From: Pachypanchax playfairii
Lineage: Eukaryota; Chordata; Actinopteri; Cyprinodontiformes; Aplocheilidae
DNA: 64,000 nt
Reading direction: 5' to 3'
Assembly: GCA_006937955.1 (NCBI GenBank)
Contig: SSNP01000043.1
Location: forward strand, 1,065,326 to 1,129,325
Each line of letters begins with the position of its first letter. Positions within the stretch are counted from its first letter, which is position 1. The notes beneath the pieces were generated by a model that did no database searches, was not told the DNA's origin, and worked only from the letters and a program-made list of their open reading frames with translations. This document shows positions 13,701 to 25,900 of the stretch, piece after piece. The translations under genes and the position numbers were made by a program.

Positions 13701-16643
13701 ATGAGGCTAAGACATGGAGCTTTTTTAATAAAATAAATCAGTTTTATTTCATTGTAAAATGTGTTTTTATTTTCTTTTTCTGTCTTTGTCCAGCACACCC
13801 AGTTTGTTTTAGACTCTGCTCGAGAGAAGAGGGACATGGAGCAAAGACATGCAGCAATCAAGCAAAAGGTACTAAAAAACCTAATTAATGTCACTATGGC
13901 TACGTTCAGGATGTAATTTAGGTTCCAGGTTTTAAAAATAAACAAAACTAGCTCTTAATTTTACTGCTCTGCCTTGAAACTGTGATGCTAGCAAAATCAC
14001 GAAAAAATGTTGGACTATATTGAAAACCACTGGAATTGGCTTTGAATACTTGCCCTGGAAAAGGTTAAAACAAATAACATCTGTATTTACCTGTTGTAGA
14101 TTGCTCTTTAACTAACTTCCATTTGGAGAAGCAGAAATTAAATTCTGACCTGACTGACAAGCTAACAGCTAGCAGGGCTAAAGTCAGTATATTTGCTGTC
14201 ATCTGAAAACAATTCTAATCTTAAGTACTTCATACTGGCTCACTCAAATACTATTTTAAAAACTGTTAAATCATTTATTTCACATTACACAATTATTTAC
14301 TTAGAATTATCTTGTTAATTTGAAGCTAACGGTGGCAGTGGTAGCTAACAGCTAGCTTACTGCCCGTGCAGTTAGCAGTTCTGAATAACTGTTATGTAAA
14401 ATTGAGTCTAATCATAAGTACATTTGTTTTTTTTTAATAAGACAACAGCAATTCTATTTGGTTTTGGCCCCTCTCAGACTAACCGTTAGCTTGCTTGTTT
14501 GGTCAAAATTGAAACTCTATTTCTTTAAACTGAGGTCATTCAAAGAGCAACTTCCAAAAGTTAGATATTAATTGGTCAAAACTTTTGCAAAGACATATAA
14601 TCCAGAAAATTTTAAATATCTGAGTGATAAAAAGTGATTTACTTCTTTTGTTAGGATATGTCTTATGATGAGTTCATCGTAGATTTCAATGCTGATGCTG
14701 CTAACGGGATTGCAATGGAGGGTTACCTCTATAAGAGGGCCAGCAACGCCTTCAAGACTTGGAGCAGGTACCACAGTTTATGACCAAATCTTCCACAGAA
14801 AATCCACACATACAAGTTTTATACATGTAGGATTTTTTTTATGATTACTTTTTTTTTTAAACACCATAATTATCTTGTATGTTTTTTCCCCTCTTCCACT
14901 TTAGACGGTGGTTTTCAATTCAGAAAAATCAGCTGGTTTACCAGAAGAAATTTAAGGTAAACTTCCAGTAAATATTGCAATTTCTCAAATGCTTAAAAAA
15001 AGCAAGTGCTTTCTTTAAACACCTAAATAAGCTGCACACAACTTGTTTTAAAGTACACAGTTCATTTACTGCATGTTCTTCCTGTCTATGACCCATTAAG
15101 GACCAGCCCACGGTTGTGGTAGAGGACTTGCGTCTCTGCACGGTGAAGCCCAGCTCTGAGAACGACAGGCGATTCTGCTTTGAAGTGGTGTCTCCTTCGA
15201 AGTGAGTTTGCATGAGAGCGTGGCTCAGTGCACACAATGCATTGGGGTGTTTGAGACACTGATCAATTCTCATCAGATTTAAGAGTGCGGAATGATGTTT
15301 GATGCAAGCGAGCGAGTGTTGAGAATTTGTGAGTGACATTTTCTGAACTGTGTGTGTGTGTGTGTGTGTGGGCAGGAGTTGTTTGTTGCAGGCAGACTCA
15401 GAAAGGCAGCAGCAAGCGTGGATCAGCGCCGTGCAAAACAGCATCGCTTCAGCCTTTCAGGAGCGTAGAGAGGATCCACACAGCCCAGTGAGGACACACA
15501 CTCACACACACTTCATCCAATACCTTTTATATCCATTTCTGGTTAATCTCTAGAGCTGCAGAGAAGGTGCTGCACCTTGTTTAATTCCTCTGTGTTTCTG
15601 TTATCAGAGACAGCGCTGCAGCTCGGTGTCGAGCAGCAACTTAGGGAGCGGTGGATGTGGAGGAGGTATGGATCAGGAGAACAATGGCTGCAAGGCACTA
15701 GAGGATATTCAGGCCATCCCAGGGAACAGGCAGTGCTGCGACTGTGGAGAGTCCAGTCCTGAGTGGGCCTCCATCAACCTGGGCATCACGCTGTGTATCG
15801 TCTGCTCAGGGATCCACAGGTAGAAGAGCTGCTGTGTGAGGAGTTTCAGTAACATAACATTCACAATGTGTTTTATTTCAAATTACTGGTTAATGAGTCA
15901 ACATCTGGCCCTGATCCCTGGGGGACATTTGGGTGTTCACCAGTTCTCCACTGCACAACCCAGTATGGGGCCTATTTTGATTTTTTAAGGCATCGTACGA
16001 TTCGACAGATCCAACTGAAAGTCCTTCTCCGTGGCTTTTCTGAATACTTCAGTGTTTGCTTTTGGAACTCCAGAAGCTGCAGTCCTTCAAGACATTTGGT
16101 CCCTGTCACCTTGATGGTTTCCATCGTTGCAGATGTCCACCACCATGTCCTCCATTAGCTGTCACCACAGGCACCAATACATGGCCCAAAAAGATAGTAT
16201 GTCTTCACCCACGTAAACCGTCCCCGAAGGTGTGAGTTAAAGTCCTCGTAAAGAAAGATGGGCTCGATTGGTTCACACTTCTGTCTCGCAGTAACAAGGT
16301 CCTGGGTTTAACTCCCATCTGGGGCCTTTCAGCATGGTGTTGGCATGTTCTCCCCATTTAAACATGGAGTTTTACAGGTACTCAGGTTTTCCTCTACAGT
16401 TGTAATCACCCATGATAAGTTATCTGGTGTGTGAATGAATGATTATCCCCATGTGAACCCTGTGATGACTGCTGGAGACAGGTACATTTTACACATTAGA
16501 AACAAAGAGCAGTAATTATTTAATCCCAATTTATATTCTACAATTAAGACAAAAACTAAACATAAACCTTGAGCCCTCACATACCAAGGTGTCCCCACTT
16601 GAGTGGTTAAGCCTGAGTGGTCTGAGTAAAATAGCTGGACAAG

Positions 16644-16680
<37 letters not shown>

Positions 16681-16951
16681 TTTGTTATCCTTATGGGGAC
16701 TGTCCATTGATTTTAGTAACTAGATTTATACCTAACCCAAACCCTTTTACTAACCTTAACCATTACTGATCTATAACTAACCCTAAGACTAACTAAAACT
16801 CTATTCACACCATACCAATAAACCTAACACCTAACCCTAAAAAGGGGAGTCCCCCTTATGGGGACCAGGCTTCAGGCCCCACAAGAACCCTCGGACCCCA
16901 GAATGATAGTAAAAGTCAGGAAACTGGTCCTCAGGAGGTCAGAAAAACAAG

Positions 16952-16990
<39 letters not shown>

Positions 16991-19900
16991 CATGAATCTG
17001 ATGTTATAACGGTTTCCTCTTCCTACAGGAGCCTGGGAGTTCATTTCTCCAAAGTGCGTTCCCTCACTCTCGACTCCTGGGAGCCAGAGCTCATTAAGGT
17101 CATTTAACATTTTTAACATAAACAACATCACAAATATTTTTGTGTTTTCTTCATTATGTTAACAAAATGCAAGAAATTCGATAAAAAATTTTTATGCTAT
17201 ATTTTTTCTATATTTATATATATATAGAAAAATATATTTATATATTTAATATTATTTTTCTAAAAAGCAAATCAAATTGATTATTTTCTTGTTTTTTTTC
17301 ATTTACTGAAGTTGATGTGTGAGTTGGGTAACTCAGTCATCAACAGGATCTACGAGGCTCGGATTGATGAGATCACCATCAAGAAGCCTCATTCCTCCAG
17401 TCCCAGGTAAACGAGTCAGTATGACACGCCCTCCAAACATCAAAGGGTTAATTCTACTCATGTTACTCATGTTTTATTTTATTATTTTTTACAGCAAATC
17501 ATAATCAAAAAGACTCCTTAACCTAAAAAAACCCACAGATGGTGTGTAAAATCATAAGAAAATCATCAGACATTTCAACAAAGAAAAAAAATACAGCATT
17601 TCTGTTGTGCTTTTTTGTAAACATTTAAAAAAAAAATTTTTTTTTTTTTTTTCGTGTGAATGATATTTAAAAAAAAAACACAAGTCTGCTGTAGATGTTA
17701 AACCACAGATGTGGGGAGACAGTGTTAGTTTTTTTCACACCTGCTTTAACTGTTTTAAAGAGATACAACATTAGGTAAACTCCTAAAACGTTTAAATATA
17801 TTTCGATCTAATTCTTGAGAAATGTCATACCTTTTCGTCCTTTTATGGAGATGTGAATCTGTGGTTTTTAAAACTTCATGTCTGTCAGCAGCTTAGACCC
17901 TTTTTTAAAAAAATCTGCATTCTTTGACTTCCTCGTCTCAGCTCTGTATCGTGTTGCAGAAGACAGGAAGTGGCGCAGGTACCTGATACAGATGGTTGAT
18001 GTTGTTACATTCTGAAACTTGTTGTAAGGCATGTTCTGTGCAGCCACTTCTTAATGCAGACTGACAAGTCAGTGTCTTATCTAGTAAAGGATGGAGGATT
18101 GTAAGCTTTTGTTACAATATATTAAACAAGATAAGGTTCGAGTTCAGATATATCTGTTTTTTAACTGAATTTATGTCAAATTCCTATAATTAAAGTGGAA
18201 TTCTGTGAAGATGTAATTCATGTTTCACATTTGAATGACCTCAGTTTGGAGAAATAGAGTGTAATCAGTGAGCTAATGGCTAGTTAAAGTAGTGCCAAGA
18301 CCAAAGTGGATTACCACTGTCTTAAAACAACTCAAAATATTCTAGTAGTTTATGTTAGTGATATTTTATAAATCTTTACACCACCATCAGTTTCATGTTA
18401 CACTATTATGTCCAAAGCTGCACCTGAAGACGAGTTTCTAAGACCTATAGCTCTGATCTGACACATGGATTCTGCCCCGTGGTGGATTTCCATGCCACTA
18501 CAGGCAGCTCAAGTTTAGTTTGGATCATTTCTAACATGATTGCTCCTAATAAATGATCTACTTCAGGTAAATCATCGCTAGTGTTTTAGGAACTTACGCT
18601 TACCTCTCCTTTCCACTGGATGCGCAACGTTAGTGACAAGTAATACGCAGCTGATAGCCTCCATTAAAGTCAATGAGACCGTTTCCACTGCATGCAAAGC
18701 AGCGCGCATGAGAAGCGTCCCAGAAGCGTAGCGTCGCGACCATTACATTCCAGTTCAAGTTAGTTTGGACCAGACAGGAAATCAGGTGTTCGTACCCGGA
18801 AGTTTCAAAATAAAAGGAAACTTATAGATTTCCGTTTGCAAGACTACAAGAAAGTACAGTACCTGTGACAGGTTTGAAGTCTGTAGGTGGAGTGAAAATA
18901 AGCCACATAGCTTCTGGATACCTGTTGTCTTTCTCCCTGCTTGTTGTTGTGTGTACTGACGAAATCACACGTGGTTTCGCTATTCTCATGAGATTTTGGG
19001 ATCTTCCGGGACCAGCTAGATATAACACTTGCGTGAGGGATAAGCATGTGTAAAATGCTCCTGGTGGGAAGGGACACATGGCTGATTGTGCCGGGGAAAG
19101 GAAGGGTAACGGTAACATCATATATCTAAGTCCTTTTTTAAAATAATTTATCTTATTTTGTTATATATTATTTTATTTTACTTAATTTATTAAGTAACTC
19201 TTTCTTTATATTACAATTAAACCATAAAAACAGCCAATATATCAAATGCAATACAAAAAATAAATGATGAACAATATGGTATAGAAAAAAAAGTGGATTT
19301 TGTTATAAGGGTTCATAAAAATCTTGGTTCCAAAGGATCTTAATTTTCTGGCTATTTTTTGATGGGTTGGACCTTACATGATTAAAATACTCAATTTAAT
19401 TCAAACTGGCCGTCATGTTAAGGTTTATAAAAGCAGTTACTGTTACTTCAGAAATACATGAACCAACACGAGCTTCTTTACAGGCTTCAGAACTGTCAAA
19501 TATTTTATACAGTTTTGTTCTATGTGTCTGTCAGAGGAGACAAAGAATCCTGGATCAGATCAAAGTACGTTGAAAAGAAGTTCATCCAAAAGCTCCCAGA
19601 GACGGGCAGGAATCTCCTGCTGAGGCGGTCCAGCGCCAGGAGAAACCGAACCACGACACACGATAGGATCGTTCCGCCCGCTCTCAAACCGAAGCCGACC
19701 CGAGCCACGCTGCCACGCCTCACGGGTAAACCCCACGCCGTGAAATGGACTTCCTGATACATGCAGTCTTTTATTCATGTGTTGTTGCAGTCGGTTTCAT
19801 GACTCTGTATGTTTCTCCTCAGGGCTAAGCCCCAGTGATATAGCCCAAAAAAACAACACAGGCTTTCACAAAGGTGAGATTAAACACACACATGCGAATA

Positions 19901-22900
19901 TGATAAAACCAAACATGCTCTTACAGTTTATCTGTAGTTACAAGTTATCTGCCATTAAAAAATAATGAAACTTCCCTCAGATGAGGAAGAGGAGGAGGAA
20001 GATCTCAGCGGTCTTCATCCCGGGGCGCTGTTGTACCGCTCAGCAAAACTGCAGAAATTCCCCCTCATGGCGGACGCTCTGGCTCATGGAGCCGATGTTA
20101 ACTGGGTCAACTTAGCCGAAGAGTCGAGCACACCCCTGATCCAGGCCGTCTCTGAGGTGAGCAGAGTGCAGTTCACTATCAAGTCCGCTGCTGGCTCACG
20201 CCGATCCAACAGTTTGTACTCTTCAGACAATTATTTATCCTCTAAAAGTCCCTAAACGCATCATGATCACTTCTGTTTCAACCAGAACGCTCTGGCAGCC
20301 TGCGAGTTCCTGCTGCAGAACGGCGCCAACGTCAACCAGGCTGACAGCAACGGGAGAGGGCCGCTGCACCACGCCACCATTCTCGGACACACAGGGTACA
20401 AGAACGCACACACACTCCTCATGCATTTAATCACATAGTTCCTCCAGGTGGAGACAATAAATGCAATATTTCAGATTCACTTTGACTGAATCCCATTTCA
20501 AGCTGCCACTCACTCACTTTTTAGCAATATTTATTTTACTTGTTTGCACCACGAAGGTAAGTATCCTGATCCTCTTAGGGATGTTGAGTCAAGGTAAAGG
20601 GGGCGGGGCTTTCTATGCCTTCCAAACAAAGGGTTTATGACTGGTAGTTGCACAATAAATTTTTAAAGGTCCTGTATCATCCTAAATCAACATTTTGGAG
20701 ATTTTGACCATGTTTTGATGTAATTTCATTATTTTAAAAAACCCAGAGTAGTTTTTGGTTTAATTCACACATTTCTCAGCAATCCTCCTGCATCTTGCAC
20801 TATGAGCACCTGTTGTTTCCTCCTGGAAAATGACTGACTGTAACATAGTGATGTAACAATGTTACACCAGGACCTGCCCATGCTGCCCCTTCAGATTAAA
20901 GAGCAACTCACCCTCAAAACAGTTTTTTCTGTTTATAAACTATATTAGTGGGTCTTTAATGCAATTTTTCAGTTTCTGGGCATTTTTTGACATTTTCATG
21001 TAAACTTGTTAAATTCTACACTTTTTGGTCTAAAAATGTCTTAGTGCTGCCCTCTTACTTGTCTGAAAGCGGTACATTTCTACGTCACCAGCATCGTCTC
21101 TAAGACACGCCTCCTGGAGTATAAAACCATCTCTCTGGATGTGATTTACAGACGTTATATTCTCATCATGGTTGGGTTACCTCTCTGCAACACGGCAGAG
21201 TCACACCGAGAAGTGCTACATGTCAATCACAGCTCAGGGCCGCCTCTTAAAGTAACGCCTACTTTCAGCATTATTTGAAAAAGCAGTTAGAAGGCAGGAA
21301 GATAATTTAGAGGGGGGTGAGTTCCTTTTTAAAAACACATGTGAGAGTCTGAAGCAAGACACTAAGCACCCCCGTTTTGTAGTATTTTACTTTCTAAAAA
21401 CGTTTCGGTGAAAATGTGCATTTGGCAGCGAGAGTTACAGGAATCCATTCACCATTTTATTCAGGCAGCTCGAAGGGCAGCACTAACGAGGAGGGGACCT
21501 GGAGGAGAGATGGGAATTTAGGTAAACTGAGTGTTTTACTTCCTGGTTGGAGAATAGCTCAAGAATATAAGTTATATTTAAGGACAAATGAAAATTATAT
21601 AACACCAAAGGTAAGATTTTATCATATACAGTGGGGCAAAAAAGTATTTAGTCAGCCACCAATTGTGTAAGTTCTCCCACTTAAAAAGATCAGAGAGGCC
21701 TGTAATTTTCATCATAGGTATACCTCAACTATGAGAGACAAAATGAGGAAAAAAAATCCAGAAAATCACATTGTCTGATTTTTAAAGAATTTATTTGCAA
21801 ATTATGGTGGAAAATAAGTATTTGGTCACCTACAAACAAGTAAGATTTCTGGCTTTCACAGACCTGTAACTTCTTTAAGAGGCTCCTCGGTCCTCCACTC
21901 GTTACCTGTATTAATGGCACCTGTGTGAACTCGTTATCAGTATAAAAGACACCTGTCCACAACCTCAAACAGTCACGCTCCAAACTCCACTATGGCCAAG
22001 ACCAAAGAGCTGTCAAAGGACATCAGAAACAAAATTGTAGACCTTCACCAGGCTGGGAAGACTGAATCTGCAATAGGTAAGCAGCTTGGTGTGAAGAAAT
22101 TAACTGTGGGAGCAATTATTAGAAAATGGAAGACATACAAGACCACTGATAATCTCCCTCGATCTGGGGCTCCACGCAAGATCTCACCCGTGGGGTCAAA
22201 ATGATCACAAGAACGGTGAGCAAAAATCCCAGAACCCCACGGAGGGACCTAGTGAATGACCTGCAGAGAGCTGGGACCAAAGTAACAAAGGCTACCATCA
22301 GTAACACACTATGCCGCCAGGGACTCAAATCCTGCAGTGCCAGACGTGTCCCCCTGCTGAAGCCAGGACACGTCCAGGCCCGTCTGCGGTTTGCTAGAGA
22401 GCATTTGGATGATCCAGAAGAGGATTGGGAGAACATCATATGGTCAGATGAAACCAAACCAGAACTTTTTGGTAGAAACTCAACTTGTCGTGTTTGGAGG
22501 GGAAAGAATGCTGAGTTGGATCCAAAGAACACCATACCTACTGTAAAGCATGGGGGTGGAAACATCATGCTTTGGGGCTGTTTTTCTGCAAGGGGACCAG
22601 GACGACTGATCCGTGTAAAGGAAAGAATGAATGGGGCCATGTATCGTAAGATTTTGAGTGAAAACCTCCTTCCATCAGCAAGGGCATTGAAAATGAGACG
22701 TGGCTGGGTCTTTCAGCATGACAATGATCCCAAACTCACCGCCCGGGCAACGAAGGAGTGGCTTCGTAAGAAGCATTTCAAGGTCCTGGAGTGGCCTAGC
22801 CAGTCTCCAGATCTCAACCCCATAGAAAATCTCTGGAGGGAGTTGAAAGTCCGTGTTGCCCAGCGTCAGCCCCAAAACATCACTGCTCTAGAGGAGATCT

Positions 22901-25900
22901 GCATGGAGGAATGGGCCAAAATACCAGCAACAGTGTGTGAAAACCTTGTGAAGACTTACAGAAAACGTTTGATCTCTGTCATTGCCAACAAAGGCTATAT
23001 AACAAAGTATTGAGATTAACTTTTGTTATTGACCAAATACTTATTTTCCACCATAATTTGCAAATAAATTCTTTAAAAATCAGACAATGTGATTTTCTGG
23101 ATTTTTTTTCCTCATTTTGTCTCTCATAGTTGAGGTATACCTATGATGAAAATTACAGGCCTCTCTGATCTTTTTAAGTGGGAGAACTTACACAATTGGT
23201 GGCTGACTAAATACTTTTTTGCCCCACTGTATGTACCTATCAGATGCGGAAAGCTGTTAGATAGCAGGATACAGGACCTTTAACAAATGTGTGTTGACAA
23301 ACCACAACCGGGAGAATATCCTTTAGAGAAAACTGGAACTTTGGTGGCTAACATCAGCTCCATGTTGACAGAAGGAAAAAATGAGACCTTAAAGGAAAAG
23401 AACATGACACCTACTGTGAAACAGGGAGGAAACTTGGTTTAGTTCTCCGTTTAGATCGAAATCCTGTTGAACGTCTGTGGAAGGAGCTGAAACATGCAGT
23501 CTGCAGAAGGAATCCTCCAAACCTGAGACAACTGGAGCAGTTTGCTCATGAGCAGCAGGTCAGAACACCTGTTGACAGGAAGCAGAGCCGACACTGAGCC
23601 GCATGGTGCCCTAAGTGAAAAAGGGATTTTGGCGCCCTCTACTGCCCGGAACAGAAACAACATAATTTAATAACTGGATTACAATAAATATTTATTTACA
23701 CTAAAGTCAGATTATAAATGGAACAGTGCAGTGAAAAAAACACTCAGAACAATATTAACTGCAAAAAAAGTGACAAGAAGTAACAACAGATAAAATGCCT
23801 TTACTTTATGTCAATATTAATAATTGGGATTTGGCGCCCCCTCCAGCAGATGGCGACCTGATCGGCTTATTCTCAGGGCCGGGCTTGCGTGGGAGTTTCT
23901 CTGAGATTTACGAAAATCACTTGATTGCAGTAAACCTTGGTTAATTGATTTATTTCATATTTTAAATGATTTCATTGATCATTGTGGGTTTTTGTTTGTT
24001 TAACAGACAATTTTGTCCACGTCAGTATCGAACTTGCTGTACTGACACACTTTTACTTTCTCAGGTTGGTTTGTCTCTTCCTGAAACGAGGAGCCGACTA
24101 CAACGCCAAGGACAAGAACCAAAAAGACCCCATAACCATCGCCGTGGGCAACGCCAACGCTGATATCGTCACCCTGTAAGTGTTCGGCTAAAGAGAAACG
24201 AAAACAAACCAAACAGGAAACCTCTTCTGACGACTCCTCTCTCAACCACACAGGTTACGGATCGCCAAAATGAACAAGGAGATGCGGGAGATGGACGAAG
24301 GGTTCGGCCAATCAGGTCATTCAGTGGGTCAGGGATCTGGGGGGGGACTGGGTGGTACTGGAGGCAGCCTGGCCCACACCAGGAAGAATCTCCAGGCTAT
24401 AAAGAACCACATAAGTAGCTGGGCTCTAGGGGGGATGAATGACTAGCAAAACTAACATGACAATTTAATTCATAAAAGATTGATTTCACACCTGTAGTAC
24501 TTTTATTCTCTACCAGGTCAATATATATATTTAGTACAACAGGAAGCCCTGTTAAAGAGGTAGAGCTCTTAAAAACTTTCAAATTAGTGTATCAAATATG
24601 ATACATTAGATGTAAAAGGGTTAATTCTTGTAGATCAAGACAATATGAGGTACAGATATAATTAATTATATGAGTGAATGGAAATTTCATGTTGCATGAA
24701 TATTTTTAAAAAAGCACTTTGTAAGTTAAATGTACAGCATCCTGCACTTTGAAACTCACAAAATGTTCAAAAACAACAAGAAATTGATTTTTTTAATTGT
24801 TATAAATAAGCCTTTATCAGGCCTTTTTGTATATTTTGAAATATTTTATGAACAATGCTTTGACATCTGATGTTTTATTGGATCATGATGTGTAGTCCAG
24901 GTATTTAAGCTAAGTTCAGTGTTGTTTTTGTCTCTATTCTGTGAATAGAGATACAGTTTAATCTCTCGTGCTGTTACTGTGATGGGAGAGAGAAAGTCCA
25001 CCTTCTTTAAACGCTGAGGTTTATTGTATCAGGAGCCAATAATAATCTACATCATGTGAACAGAAACAGATTCCTCCATGTTGTTATTAGTTCAACTAAA
25101 ACCTGAGTGTGAATCACTGAGTCCACTTGGTGATCCAGCAGCTTGTAGAACCTCCTTTAGCAGAAAGAACCACCGAGTCTCACGTTGTCTCTTCTTTAAA
25201 GCTTCACGTTATTGAGGTTTTGCAGGTATTTGGTTCTTCTCGGTTCTCTTAAAGTCCGTCTCAGTTTAGAACATTAGAACATACAGAGGAGCTCATGATC
25301 CACTCAGAAACCGTAAGAAGCCCAAACCATCAGCCTTCCACCGCCGTGCCGACAGCTGGGTTGAGATGTTTGTGCTGCTATGTTGCAGTGCATTCTGGGT
25401 AAACATCCATTCTTTGGTCTCACCTGTCTAAAGGACCTTGTTCCTGAAGTCTTGTGCTTCATTCAAATGCAGCTTTGTGAATTTACGTCTTGCTGCCATG
25501 TTGTTTTAGAGACGTTTTCTCCTGCAACTCGTCCAAACTGTCCTGTCATGACCTTTAACCTGCTGAGGACTGGAGAGTCTGATACGGAGCTCTAAGGTTT
25601 TATATATTTTACTCTAAATTTTCAAGAACATTCCTTCTTGTGGCGATCAGCATTCAACCTCTGTAACAGCTGTTTCTCTCACACCTTTACGCTGTGAGAC
25701 ACACTGATCAGTTAACCAGCTCCAACATCACATCCTGATACATAAAACCTTAAAACTAAAGGGTGAACTTTCTTTTTACCATGACGGCATCTTTGATGTT
25801 TTTAAAGAATTATTTAGAAGAACTTCACAGTGTCAGTCGTGTTCTACGCCTCTGTTCTGCAACCTTAGATTTCAAGGTCGAAATTGTGGTTTAATTAGCA

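Larger units (their letters stand above)
15820..17028 (+). other. acap1 intron 14
   Basis: This intron carries a SINE-like copy (about 16259-16485) and a (CA)n-linked repeat unit (about 16644-16990). The first 400 bases contain an open frame at 15868-16158 without any family match. Confidence 0.65.
20396..24064 (+). other. acap1 intron 20
   Basis: It separates two exons of the ankyrin region and has been enlarged by mobile DNA: a TTAA-bounded MITE, a near-complete Tc1-like transposon and an older Tc1-like fragment, described separately. Confidence 0.8.

Noticed and set aside
22119..22640. 173-codon minus-strand open frame
   Set aside because: It is a shadow of the Tc1-like transposase on the plus strand.
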